From Daucus carota subsp. sativus (lineage: Eukaryota; Streptophyta; Magnoliopsida; Apiales; Apiaceae): 64,000 nucleotides of DNA. Shown in pieces: positions 21,130-31,889 of this stretch (the first letter of the stretch is position 1; the number at the start of each line of letters is the position of its first letter). The DNA is taken from NCBI RefSeq assembly GCF_001625215.2, contig NC_030387.2, positions 35,797,606 to 35,861,605 of the forward strand, given 5' to 3'. The notes beneath the pieces are model-generated. The model was not told the origin of the DNA. It saw nothing but the letters and a program-made list of their open reading frames with translations, and did no database searches. The position numbers were made by a program, and so were the translations under genes.

Positions 21130-23065
21130 TATGAGTTTGAGATTCTGATTGCCGTTAACAAAGCTCATTAACCATGAATCAAACACTTTCATAGTGACGA
21201 TCACAAATAACAGTATTGGTTAACTCGAGGCAATCTTTGGTGAACTTCAAAAAAGAAAGATTTTTTTTTCAAATTTAAGTTTTTAAGTAAAAAATCAGTG
21301 GGAAAAACGTTTAATGCCTCAACCAACTTGGATAACTAGAGATAAATTTACTAAGCATATGATCTTTTTATCCTTAATTTCATTCAAAGTCATTGAGCGG
21401 CCGAATGGTCCACCTAGTTCAATAATAGTGGATCAATCACCCTTGGAGCAATTCAAGATCTACAATAGAAAGGGTTAAAAGTCAGCTAAGTGCACAAGAA
21501 CAAATCAAAGGTGGTGAACCAGGAGAGGACCTACAGAGATTGAATCAAGGGCTGAGATGAAACAGATAGGGATAGCGTAACGGTGCATGAACCAGTGTTA
21601 TGCTCATCTATGTTATGAGTAAAAAGTGTCCAAGCTTTGGCTTCAAAATTGACCTGCTTTAGAGCTTTAAAACACCAAGTAAACCCCACATTCACATGAC
21701 ATGCGTCAGAAGAGCAACCACCCAATTCAGAAACTGGGACAACCCTTTTAACCTACATTTTTTTAATACTAACCCCTGATCCCACAGGCACAATTCTCAA
21801 GGCAGATGGGGAAGAAGTTTAGATAGCCTTGCTGCTGCCTAGTAATTACACCATATAAGTCCAACTCTAACGAATGTTGCAGCATATTTTATTTTCACAA
21901 GGAGTATCACAATTTTTATGCAAATATATGTAGATTCGACAGGTTTTACCTTTTTATCAATTTTTGAACAAAGAATTCAGAATTTCCAATTTAACAATCT
22001 TAGATTATTTTCCGTAAATTACAACAATCACCTGTCAGCACCACGAACATACTCTATGCTGACCCCTGCAGCCAGCTACTGCACTGGTTAATTTTGATTA
22101 TGTGGTAACTAAATGATCTGCAAGTATGTAATGAATAGTAACTTAGAACGAAAGCGAAAGGACAATCATCTGATTAGGTTCGTTGTGAAACAAAAACATA
22201 AACATCATATCATGAGGTACTAGAATTATAAGATATATCTAATCAAATAATGTGTTTTTAGTCACATCTCTGTGTGTGTCTGGTTGATGCAAACAAACAT
22301 AGTTGATATACTATGTGTTAATCACATGAATCACTATGAATGCTGGCATGCAATCTGGCCTAGATCAACATTAAAACTAATAAACACTTAGTTAGAAAAA
22401 GATCCAGAGTGCCACCAATAATTCATACAACAATGATAAACAATGCTATCAAGATTACACACACCAAAAAATCATGTTTTCTTATAGGGTTTGTTTCAAA
22501 AAAGAACATCCAGAATTCAGACAATTATTATTGGTGTGGGTGTTTATTCCATTTACTCCAGCCATTAGTGGGAGCACCAGCTGTGTGTTTTCTTTACCTA
22601 GAATTCAAATCCATCATCCACCATAATGGAACCCAGCCAAGAAGACTCACACACTCTACACACATGCTCAAATCAATAAATCTATTTCGACTCAGACATA
22701 ATCAAACAGTAATATTTTTAAAGATCTCATCGACATATTAAGGAGAGAAAAGGAATATACATAATTGCATAAATGAAGTTAAGTTTGTGTAGAATTTTCT
22801 AGGAGCAGCAGGATTCCATGCAGCTGATATTTACAGGACTTAAAAAGTGGTCCTCGTTCTTCATGAACACTTTTTTTCAGCTGTTATATTCCTTTTACCT
22901 CATACTTAGGATCTTGTTCTTCTTCCCAAAAATGCACAAACATATAGCAACGCTGGAATTTCATCTGCAACCTGCAAGCTGTCTGGTACCAACTGGTTTT
23001 TCATTTTTTTTGGAAACTATATATCCAGAATCTCTTTATTTCACTGCACAGACATTTAAAGCATA
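21130..23065. other. Intergenic upstream of the HECATE-like gene
   Basis: About 1.9 kb without a recognisable gene. Small open frames (minus 21531-21725, plus 22409-22741, 22818-23120) match no family I know and lack supporting splice or start context. May hold distal regulatory sequence of the bHLH gene. Confidence 0.4.
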
Positions 23066-24580
23066 CACTACAAGAAAAATGGTTAAAAGCAACCGTCAAA
23101 ATATGGTTGCTTTTAGATAAAAGCAACCGAACTGAGTTGCTTTTGACTAAAAGCAACCGACAACTGTTGGTAGCTTATAAAGGGGTTGCTTTTCTCATTT
23201 CCGGTTGCTTTTATATAAAAGCAACCATCTTGTTAGTAGCTTTTGTTAAATTTTGGATTTGTTCACACTATCTCAATTTTTTGGCGAAATTTTGAATTTC
23301 CCGCCGAAAGCAAAGAAATTCTGCCAAAATTGGTGGCATTTAATAAGCTACCATAGTTACTTCCGGTTGCTTTTATATGGTAATTTCATAAAAAAAAATC
23401 CTGCTTATTTTTTGACTACCCCAATCAAAAGCCATTAACTTGTACATGTATATACCCAACAACATCACATTAAGAGGAATGGTATTAATAAAATTAATAT
23501 AATAAATATGCCAAAGCTGCATATATATAAATATAAGATTTTACACAGCATGTCCACAGGCCTATCCATCATCTCCTGTTTGATTTCAATCAAACAGTAT
23601 GTATACCAAAAGATTACATAACCATCCGACAAACTCTAACTAATACTTACTATATAGTTAAACTACTGATTATGGATACAGAGGATAATGAATCAATGTC
23701 CTATCCTCATCCTCCCTGCCGGGCTCCCCATTTAACAAAAAATCAGTCTGCACCGGAACTTCTGGAACATATGGAACTTCCTGAATATTTTCCTACACAA
23801 ATAGAAGTAGTCAAGAAACTATTTTCCGAGTCTTCTCCTAACACATAAATCAGATTACCTGATGTGCATGTATGTAAACCCTTTTTTTCGGGAATTGTTA
23901 AATCCAGAGCTAAAATTTAACTTCCAGAGCAATATATCAGCTAAATACTATATTAACCTTGACATTGACTTTTAAAGTAATCTTAACTTCCGAAGCAACA
24001 GAGCAACATCAACAACTTTACATGGTTAAAAGGTTTAGGGTGGAGAAGAGATTAAATATGCGGGGGAAGAGGAAGGAGAAATAGTGGATAAGAAGGGATG
24101 CTACGGGATGAGAAGAGATAAGGTTTAGGGTTTAAAATCTCCAAATAAAAGCAACTGACCAGTTTTGGTTGCTTTTATAAAAGCAACCGGTTTCGGTTGC
24201 TTTTATAAAAGCAACCGGTTTCGGCGGCCTTTATAAAAGCAACCGGTTTCGGCGGCCTTTATAAAAGCAACCGATGGCGGTTGCTATTATTTACAGAATT
24301 TTTGGGAGCCCTGCGCGGGAATTTTCCCGCCGACGCATACACAACTTAAAAGCAACCACAAGAAACCACCGGTTGCTTTTATAATTAAAAGCAACCACTT
24401 AAAAGCGACCGTATATAAAAGCAACTAAACAAAAGCAACCGACTGTAAAAGCAACCGATCCTGGTTTCTTTTATGCTTTAATCTCTTTAAATTTGAATTG
24501 ACTCTAAAAGCAACCACATTCAGTTGCATTTATAGTTGGTGGCTTTTGATTGGTAGCTTTTGACCATTTTTCTTGTAGTG
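23066..24580. mobile_element. Non-autonomous CACTA (En/Spm) element
   Basis: Termini CACTACAAGAAAAATGGT and the complement ACCATTTTTCTTGTAGTG, with the 3-bp duplication ATA at 23063-23065 and 24581-24583. The subterminal regions are packed with AAAAGCAACC and its complement GGTTGCTTTT (more than 20 copies), the usual transposase-binding arrays of CACTA elements. The right subterminal region holds tandem units of about 28 bases with GGTTTCGGCGGCCTTTATAA (24180-24260). There is no transposase; at 1,515 bases it is a deletion derivative. Clean ends and duplication suggest fairly recent insertion. Confidence 0.93.
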
Positions 24581-24642
24581 ATACTTACAACTTAAAAGAA
24601 AGTGTTTGGAGTTTGGTAGACAGTTAATATGAATGTAATTTA

Positions 24643-24906
24643 CTCCCGTCCCACAATACATGCTTTTTTTTGAAAAAATTATGCATATTAAGGACACATT
24701 AATGAGATAAAAATTTCTCACTTCTACCCCTAATAATAAATGCATGAATGTAGACTATTATTCAATCTTTATTAATTGTTATACAACTTTCAAGAAGGGT
24801 ACTTTTGAAATAATGTCAATTTTTTTGTATTGGAAATCAAAAGTGGACAAGTATTATCGGACAAAAATTTCTTCCAAAAGAGACATGTATCGTGGGACGG
24901 ATGGAG
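24643..24906. mobile_element. Stowaway-like MITE
   Basis: TIRs CTCCCGTCCCACAATACATG and CATGTATCGTGGGACGGATG(GAG), with TA on both sides. It lies 60 bases from the CACTA element. Non-coding. Confidence 0.85.
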
Positions 24907-25222
24907 TAGTATCTGAATCTTTAAAAGTTATTCTCAATTTTTATTTCACAGATCTTAGTTGTGAATGTAGTGACACTAACAATATTGAAATGTCTATGTA
25001 CATAAATCACTCCAGTTATAAGAACAAAATTTGGAGATAAATATTTATCGGGGACCCCTCTTTTCTTATTATTCTCATTTCTCCCGCATTTAACTTTCTT
25101 TAAAAAAAATACTTATTATTTGCAGTAGTCGAAACAATTCGAATGTTATGATCTACCAATATCATAACTTACCGCCATATTTTACCGACTTACAATAATT
25201 TAACTTTCTTGCAAAACAACCA

Positions 25223-25295
25223 GCGCCCATGGCCTAATGGATAAGGCGTCTGACTTCTAATCAGGCGATTGTGGGTTCGAGTCCCACTGGGCGTG
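25223..25295 (+). tRNA. tRNA-Arg (anticodon TCT)
   Basis: A 73-base cloverleaf: acceptor GCGCCCA pairs with TGGGCGT (one G-T), discriminator G. D arm with GGCCTAATGGATAAGGC (box A). Anticodon stem TCTGA/TCAGG-side with loop CTTCTAA, anticodon TCT. T arm GTGGG-TTCGAGT-CCCAC (box B GGTTCGAGTCC). There is no intron. CAA motifs lie just upstream (GCAAAACAACC), as usual for plant tRNA genes, and a T6 Pol III terminator follows at 25303-25308. It reads AGA codons. Confidence 0.97.
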
Positions 25296-25302
25296 CTTAT
25301 AT

Positions 25303-25308
25303 TTTTTA
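25303..25308 (+). terminator. Pol III T-run terminator
   Basis: Six T begin eight bases after the tRNA-Arg 3' end. Confidence 0.8.
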
Positions 25309-26419
25309 CATAGCTATTCGTTTTTCGTTTTTCATAATCAAGCACATGTATATCTGGACCAGGCCCAAGTTAAACTCTTACGCCATTGTAGCCATTTCTT
25401 GCCGAATACTGCTGCTGGGCCTTTAAACTTAAACTACTGAAGTGTGGTATATCTTTCATTTCTCAACTTATTCTCATCTGAAACTTTAGGCCCATTTAGG
25501 TTAATAGTTTCTTGCCATTAAAATTACGAGGAGTGAAGTGGCTTTATTCAATTTTTGATGCCCGGAATTCAAATTTAGAATATGGTTATATGTTGTTTTA
25601 ATTTATAAAAGATTGGCTAGGAGTCACTTTAAAAAAAGGTTTAATTTTCCAAAAAAGTGTCATTTTTCTGCAATATAAAAACAGTGTACCACCTAAATAT
25701 AAATCTAAAATTCTAACCACTAAAATATAATAACGGATAAAGTTCTAACAACACTTTGCACTTTACTCCTAATATTATAGCAATAACTTGTCATGTGCGT
25801 ATTTCTATACAAAAATATAAGACAAATCTACAAAAAAAATTATAATTTTTTCAGGAACTGAGTTAAACATGTATTGAATTTCGATAGAGTACAGAAATAG
25901 GTTGGAGAATTGAGTAAGTTTAATCAGCTAACTAACCCTCTTATTATACCTCTCCTCTAAACAAGTCCTTTTCTTCCCGAACAAATGACAAAAAATATAT
26001 AGAAAACGTGCTTATACAATGGACACATAAAATGAACAAAACTTAAAATGAAATGGCATGTTTAACGTGAACCTGTTATACATATATAGAAAGGAAAATA
26101 AAGGCAAAATGACATGAAGGGAGGGGCCGGAAATTAAAGTGCAAACGCGGTCTTAAAATATGTAAGGTGGCAAAAATAAGCAAAATATTTATTTACAATT
26201 AGTCAAATATTTCATGGTCAATGTGTAGCATATATCACATCTACATGTGCTTCTCACACAACACCACGTGAACTGGGTACATCCCCTGCAGGGCTGTAGC
26301 CTCGGCCCCCTCCTGAACCGTCCTCACCGGTTTCTTTCTCGTTCAGTCGTTCATGTGTTGGGCGGTTCCTCTCAGATTTTCTTTTCTTTTTCCTAGATTT
26401 GATATCCATTTGCAAAGAA
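25309..26419. other. Intergenic
   Basis: No gene recognised. A GC-richer patch at 26120-26370 contains a G-box core CCACGTG (26264) and a pyrimidine-rich run. It resembles promoter/leader sequence, but no coding exon follows before the TRIM relics. Confidence 0.35.
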
Positions 26420-26612
26420 TGGTATCTACTGTATTAGAATATAGCATTAATTATGAGCACGAAGATAAAGTTATGTCTTATAAGATGAGCATCTGTGATT
26501 CATTCTCGATCTAAAAATAGGTTTTTAAATAGGAAAAAATGTTAGAAATAATATGATTATGCTAGACCTTCTTCCAGCACCTCAAGATTCTGAGAGAATT
26601 GATTATTTAACA
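26420..26612 (+). mobile_element. TRIM-type LTR element relic, diverged copy
   Basis: A partial element related to the one at 27110-27450. It shares the interior block GATGAGCATCTGTGATTCAT and a terminal-repeat-like end at 26540-26612 starting TGTTAGAAAT and ending TTTAACA. It has no coding capacity, looks old and broken, and lacks a recognisable left terminal repeat. Confidence 0.55.
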
Positions 26613-27109
26613 TATTTGAAGTACATATTTTTTATTTTATAAAGCAATGGATCAGGTTAGAATTATGAAATCAGAGTCTTTCTCATGGTTGATACTTGAG
26701 ATTCTCATGATTGAATCTTTATTGTTGTTATTATTTGAAATGTCCTTTGTTGCAAAACTTTAACAATAGCAATAACATGCAGATTGCAGTTAGAATGTGA
26801 GAAGGGAACAAAAACATGTTGAGCCGAGTAGAGGCTTCTATTGCATTATTTATGTGTACATGCCAATTAAATTGAATAAGAGAGTGGAAGTTTCCATTTC
26901 CTCACATGCAAATATGCACTATTCTCTTTTGATTGGGCTACTCATTTAGATATATATGATACACGTATATTAAAATTGATGCATGAAATCTTTGCATTGA
27001 CCAAGTATACATGTAAAATAAGGTGAAGTGGAAAACGAGACCCTGATCAAATAGTCACCAACTTATCATTGTTTTATGTGTCCACTTGAGAAAGCAAAAA
27101 GCTGAAACT

Positions 27110-27450
27110 TGTTAGAATATAAGATCCTGGAAAGGGTCATTCTCTAACATCTCGAGGTTTTAGAGTAACTGGTTCCTTAACATGGTATCAGAGCCAGGCT
27201 GGCAGAGGACTCAGGTTCGATCCCTGCCACCCCTAATATTCTCACAATTTATAGTGGCACGAATGGCAAATTAATGCTCCAAAGATGAGCGTCCGTGATC
27301 CACTCTTCGACCCATAAATGGGCTCTCAAGTAACATAAATGGTGTACTCTTTGACCCATAACTCAAGTGAGGGGGAATGTTAGAATATAAACTGGTTCCT
27401 GGACAAAACTAAGTAATTTTAAGAATAAAATTCTTGAATTTTAAAATCCA
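27110..27450 (+). mobile_element. TRIM-type miniature LTR retrotransposon
   Basis: A short left terminal repeat, 27110-27182, starts TGTTAGAATATAAG and ends TTAACA. Next comes a primer-binding-type site TGGTATCAGAGCC (27183-27195), complementary to the initiator tRNA-Met 3' end. The right terminal repeat begins TGTTAGAATATAA at 27378 and is preceded by the purine tract AGTGAGGGGGAA. There is no gag or pol. About 340 bases in all, typical for TRIM. The two repeats have diverged, so the copy is not recent, and its right boundary is approximate. Confidence 0.7.
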
Positions 27451-28019
27451 ACTGATGTGGGAGTCTTTAGTATCCCTATTTAGTTCGTCACTCTACACGT
27501 ATGCATGAGTATGTTTGGTCGAACTTTCCCAAAAAACAAGGATTCATTTGACATATTTATATAATAATTTACAATATTATATATTTAATAAATTTTTAAT
27601 ATTTTATATAAGTCACTTATTTTCAGGAAAAAAATAAATTTACATAGATTTTCAAAAAAAAATTGATATATCTTTAAAAATAAGACAAGTCAAATAAAAT
27701 AATAATATTCATGATTAACTAGTAACAACAATGCATATAAATATCTATATTTCTATAAAAAAAAATTGTCAAGAAAAACGTTTGAGATAAGAGGTGATAC
27801 TGTGATAGGATGCCACTAATGATAAAGGAAGGTATATGTTGCATGCCAACGTCATGTTTTGATTGAATAGGTGAAACAAAGATGTTCAGTGTGTCTCTTT
27901 GGCAAAGTTCTCATCCTAGGGGTGTTGAGATTCCATCTCTCAAATGTTTCTTTTCTTCGAAGAATCAAAGTTTGAGGTTTCTTATATTTCACACCACTCC
28001 ATGTCACGTTTCTTTTACA
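27451..28019. other. AT-rich spacer
   Basis: No gene. Contains ATAAGTCACTTATTTTCAGG-like repeat sequence also present near 12400-12480, and an open frame at 27882 that is probably only upstream read-through of the candidate small gene below. Confidence 0.4.
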
Positions 28020-28489
28020 ATGCTTTCCTTCAAATTGTGGATCATGTTTTCTGCTTATAATGTCTACTTTTTCTCTTTATTTTATCAAAGATTAAATATT
28101 GTTGGTAACAAGGAAAAAGAAATTAACTTGAGCTACACTACACTTCTTGAGGAATGAGGATATACTTGGTAAAAGAAAGAAATGTCATGCTAACACCGTT
28201 CACATTGGTCTGTTTTTATTCTCTTTATGATCATCTAATATTCTTGTGATCACTGAGTTTAATGTATATGGTTACTCATAACCTATAGACTTGCACCGTT
28301 TTTTTTGTTGCATCAACACGCAATTCGTTACTTGTAAAAGATGTGTCAAAGGCTAAATACTAAAAATATTCTTCTAAAATTGCAGGCAAATCACAGACTC
28401 TCAGGATAGTGGTCGGTGGTAAATGCAAGGAGACCTGTCACTGTATCTGTAAAAAGAATTGTCGAGATAATAAATGTATGTTACATTAA
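28020..28489 (+). CDS. Candidate two-exon cysteine-rich peptide
   Basis: A tentative model. Exon 1 (28020-28104) encodes a 28-residue hydrophobic N-terminus, MLSFKLWIMFSAYNVYFFSL... The phase-1 intron 28105-28385 begins GTAACA and ends TTGCAG. Exon 2 (28386-28489) encodes GKSQTLRIVVGG then KCKETCHCICKKNCRDNKC, and ends MLH-stop. Total 62 residues with six Cys spaced C-x3-C-x1-C-x1-C-x3-C-x4-C. The layout (signal-like exon, phase-1 intron, short Cys-rich exon) is that of plant secreted cysteine-rich peptides such as defensin-like proteins, but the Cys spacing is not a standard defensin one and the signal peptide lacks a clear cleavage site. No family assigned. The stop codon lies inside a 61-bp tandem duplication. 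Confidence 0.3.
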
Positions 28490-28589
28490 AAGAATTTGTG
28501 TAACATGTATACTGTGTTTTTGTATTATTAATAAATGTATGTTACATTAAAAGAATTTGTGTAACATGTATACTGTGTTTTTGTATTAT
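28468..28589 (+). repeat. 61-bp tandem duplication
   Basis: The unit starting TAATAAATGTATGTTACATT occurs twice (28468-28528 and 28529-28589), apparently identical. The first copy includes the last codons of the candidate cysteine-rich peptide. Confidence 0.9.
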
Positions 28590-28648
28590 TTTTTTATGGT
28601 CCTGTATGCATTATTAACATTGTATCAATAGTTTGATAAAAAAACATT

Positions 28649-28873
28649 GGAGGCGTTTGGGTTAACTTAGAAGAAGTGACTTCTTGCTTATAGTAAAGAA
28701 GTGGAGTAGAAGTGAGAAGAAAATAAGTTAATAAATTGTTTGAAAAGAAGCTGAAGCTGTGAGACAGAAGTTAGCATTCTCAGTTTCTTAAAAGTGCTTC
28801 TACTTCTTTACACAAACAGGTCAAGAAAAGTAGAAGCAGAAGCATCATTTACTTCTAGTAAACAAACACCACC
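28649..28873. mobile_element. MITE rich in CTTCTACTTC palindromes
   Basis: Inverted ends GGAGGCGTTTGGGTTAAC and AGTAAACAAACACCACC, with ATT on both flanks. The interior GAAGTAGAAG/CTTCTACTTC foldback resembles the element at 4609-5214. Tourist- or hAT-like; family not certain. Confidence 0.6.
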
Positions 28874-28893
28874 ATTGTATGAGTAGTTTGAGT

Positions 28894-29343
28894 AGGGCTG
28901 TTCACGAACCGAGTTTTGACCGAACCGAGCCGAGCTTTAATTTTTTCTCTGACGAGCCGAGCCGAGCCGAGCTTTTTAATCGAACAATAATTGTGTTCAA
29001 GCTCGGCTCGTTAACTAACGAGCCGAACACGAGCTTGTTCGCGAACAAATACGAGCCGAGCCGAGTCGAGTCGAGTCGAGCCGAGCCAGAAAAAAAATAA
29101 GGACTAGTTGACTCTTAAAATAGCTAACCTAATAATTTCAATTTTTTTTGAAACTTTGTTTATATCACTAAAATGTATATTTGTTAACATCCATACGGTT
29201 GGATCGGTAAAGAATATTTTTTAAAATATTGAAACACTAAATTAGGATTAAACACTAGTTAGCGGTACTAGTCAAATTTCTACTTGCCTGTTAAAAACCA
29301 AATAAAATTATTATTTCCTAAAATTTTGTTTACATCACTAAAA

Positions 29344-29393
<50 letters not shown>

Positions 29394-29643
29394 GTTGAAT
29401 TCTGAGTCTAATAACATATATAAATTATAAAAAAACCCCAAAAATATTACATTTTTTCGAGTTTTAACGAGCCGAACGAGCTCGAGCCGAGCATACTAAA
29501 AGCTCGGCTCGAGCTCGTTTTCTTAACGAACAAATTTTGGTGTTCGAGCTCGAGCTCGTTAACTTAACGAGCCGAGCCGAACGAGCTCTTAACGAGCCGA
29601 GCTCGAGCTTGTTCGCGAACAGCTCGGTTCGTTAAACAGCCCT
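28894..29643. mobile_element. Inverted-repeat element with dense GAGCCGAGC motifs
   Basis: Ends AGGGCTGTTCACGAACCGAG and CGGTTCGTTAAACAGCCCT. Flanks GTTTGAGT and GTTTGAGC form an 8-bp (9-bp if one more base is counted) near-perfect duplication, which fits hAT or Mutator. Both subterminal regions carry many CGAGCCGAGC / GCTCGGCTCG units, and the interior holds an (AT)n microsatellite at about 29347-29391. It is non-coding apart from a spurious frame made of the repeats. A diverged relative lies at 16225-16938. Confidence 0.75.
29347..29391. repeat. (AT)n microsatellite
   Basis: About 22 AT units inside the GAGCCGAG element. Confidence 0.9.
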
Positions 29644-29781
29644 GTTTGAGCAAGTCCACTCTGTTTGGGGGCAGTTAAAAGTGTCTCAAGAGTTGTGTGG
29701 AATGTTTCAGTTTAAATTTGCATTTAGCTCATAATATTTAGGTGTATTTAAGATATTATTCTATTCCATAAAAATCTTATA

Positions 29782-30017
29782 CTCCCTCTGTTTGGATATA
29801 TTAGTCTTTTGACTTTTTTGCACGTATATTTAAGAGTTTCGACCGCACATCCAAAATTATTATTTTTAAAATTTTCTTTTTGTGAATAAAAATATTAGTG
29901 ATATATTTTTTTTCACAAAAGAAAAAAATTTAAAAATAATAATTTTTAGAGTGCGGTCAAAGCTTTTAAAAATACGTGCAAAAAAGTCAAACGACTATTA
30001 TATCCAAACAGAGGGAG
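29782..30017. mobile_element. Stowaway-like MITE
   Basis: TIRs CTCCCTCTGTTTGGATATAT and the complement ATATCCAAACAGAGGGAG, with TA on both sides (29780-29781 and 30018-30019). Subterminal GACTTTTTTGCACGTAT pairs with ATACGTGCAAAAAAGTC. Upstream of the MAPKKK-like gene. Confidence 0.9.
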
Positions 30018-30019
30018 TA

Positions 30020-30827
30020 TTAACAAAACTGAGTCCTCCTAGCTCATGTTATATGTGTTTTGTGTATCTATAATTTATATTGATATATATATATTTTATT
30101 TTATTCAAAATTTATCATCATAAATGCATTTTAAACAAATTGTAAAACAAATATATACAGTGTGAAGAAAACTATCAATCTAATTTAGGAAAATGCGAGA
30201 TAGCCCAGAATATATGATTGATTTCACACACAGTAATATATGTTTGTGAAAGAATTTGGGATAGAATTTAGGATATGCAACATTATTTTTTATTTTAAGC
30301 GAATAAATACTTTACTCTTGTGAAATTGGCATAATTAGAAGTTCAAATATAATCAAGTATTACAAATGCATTTATATGTATTCTAAACTAAAATATTATT
30401 TTTTGTAAATATTGTTAATTACAAACACTTTGGAACTTTATTTTTTTGTCAGGGCAAAGACCTGCTTTAATATTAAGATTCTATCACCTTTAAAATCATG
30501 TTCCATAAGTGATATATTTTTTAGTACGCAGGAAAGAAACGGTGGAATCAAAATGTTCACATTTTATTTCGTTCACACTTCTTGATTTATCCCGTTCATT
30601 CTTATTTCTAGGAATTGAATCATGGTTTTAGTATGCGACCTAAAAAAAACATTAAAGTATTGTTAGCTAAAAGTTGTCTCTACGACTCTAGCCTCTGTAT
30701 TTATAGAAGTCTCCTTCACAAGTAAGTAACAGGACACTCTGTTTTCGTTCATCAACATACTCCTTAAACCCTAAACAAAAGCAAGCCAAACAACTCGTTC
30801 AGGCCAAGGATCATCTTCGGATCACAC
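30020..30827. promoter_or_regulatory. Upstream region of the MAPKKK-like gene
   Basis: AT-rich non-coding sequence. A TATA-like TATTTATAG at 30697-30705 lies about 125 bases before the ATG and is the probable core promoter. A reversed LINE-like tail (T7 followed by GTCAGGGCAAAGACC) is visible near 30441-30465. Confidence 0.4.
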
Positions 30828-31889
30828 ATGAACTGGGCACGCGGTGAGAGAATCGGGCATGGGAGCTTCGGCCAGGTGAATTTAGCTGTGTCGACGAGCC
30901 ATGAATTTGCTTCTTTGATGGCGGTGAAATCATGCAGCCTTTTGCACTCTGCTACACTTGTGAACGAGAAGTTGATTTTGGAGGAGTTGAGTGAATGCCC
31001 GGAAATTATTCATTGTTTTGGCGACAATGTGAGTCAAGAAAATGGTGTTAAATTGTACAATGTATTGTTGGAGTACGCTTCTGGTGGTTCTTTAGCCAAC
31101 AAGATCAAGAATTCTGTATTTTCGGAATGTGAAGTTCAGAGATATTCGAGAGATATATTGAAAGGGCTTTATTATGTTCACAAGAATGGCTATGTTCATT
31201 GTGATATGAAGCTTCAGAATGTTCTTTTAGTTGAGGTTGGTGGAAATTATGTGGCCAAAATTGCGGATTTTGGATTGGCGAAAAGAGGTGGAAATTTGGA
31301 GGCTAAGTGTGAGTTGCGAGGTACGCTTATGTACATGTCACCTGAAATGGTGGCTGGAGGTGAACAAGAATCCGCGGCGGATATTTGGGCACTCGGGTGT
31401 TTGGTATTGGAGATGATCACAGGAACTCTGGCGTGGAAATGCCGGAGAAAGTCGGATTTTGGGGGACTAATGATGAGAATTGGGGTGGGTGATGAGGTTC
31501 CTGAGATTCCTAAGAAGTTATCAAAGCAAGGGAAAGATTTCTTGGGTAAATGTTTTCTGAAAAATCCGAGAGAGAGATGGACGGCTGAGATGCTTTTAAA
31601 TCATCCGTTCATTGCTGGTTACAATGAGGCGATGGATGTTTCTTGTGCTTCTCCAACAAGTGCTCTAAATTTTCCACATTGCACCTCTTCACAAACATCC
31701 TTGTCGCCGCAAAAATTTGTACCGGAATTCATTTCACGGGATGAATTTGACTGGAATTTGCGTTCAAGTTCTGCCATTTTGCCGGAGAATAGGATATATC
31801 AGTTGGCGAGTGATCATCAGCGGTTTGATTGGTCTGATTCAGAGAGTTGGGTCCCTGTTAGAGGAGCATACGAGTCAAACTGTTCGTGA
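30828..31889 (+). CDS. MAPKKK20-like: MAPKKK-like Ser/Thr protein kinase (MAPKKK19/20/21 clade)
   Basis: A single-exon 353-residue kinase. Glycine loop IGHGSFGQV (9-17), ATP-binding Lys34 in MAVKS, alpha-C Glu within NEKLILEEL, catalytic loop HCDMKLQN (124-131; His-Cys-Asp rather than HRD, usual for this clade), DFG 147-149, SPE 171-173, and RERWTAEMLLNHPF near the end of the kinase domain. A Ser-rich C-terminal tail of about 85 residues follows. Length, start MNWARGE, lack of introns and the HCD motif match Arabidopsis MAPKKK19/20/21, cytoplasmic or nuclear MEKK-type kinases linked to ABA, stress and cytoskeletal signalling. The exact orthologue is not certain. Confidence 0.9.
   Translation: MNWARGERIGHGSFGQVNLAVSTSHEFASLMAVKSCSLLHSATLVNEKLILEELSECPEIIHCFGDNVSQENGVKLYNVLLEYASGGSLANKIKNSVFSECEVQRYSRDILKGLYYVHKNGYVHCDMKLQNVLLVEVGGNYVAKIADFGLAKRGGNLEAKCELRGTLMYMSPEMVAGGEQESAADIWALGCLVLEMITGTLAWKCRRKSDFGGLMMRIGVGDEVPEIPKKLSKQGKDFLGKCFLKNPRERWTAEMLLNHPFIAGYNEAMDVSCASPTSALNFPHCTSSQTSLSPQKFVPEFISRDEFDWNLRSSSAILPENRIYQLASDHQRFDWSDSESWVPVRGAYESNCS

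Noticed and set aside
21780-21900. Possible microRNA or other small-RNA precursor on the minus strand
   Set aside because: No clear hairpin and no match to a microRNA family that I could recall.
23066-24580. CRISPR-like array of AAAAGCAACC repeats
   Set aside because: The genome is eukaryotic, and the repeats are subterminal motifs in both orientations of a CACTA transposon with defined ends.
28879-29100. 73-codon frame with EPSRAE repeats
   Set aside because: It is a translation of the GAGCCGAG repeats of a transposable element.
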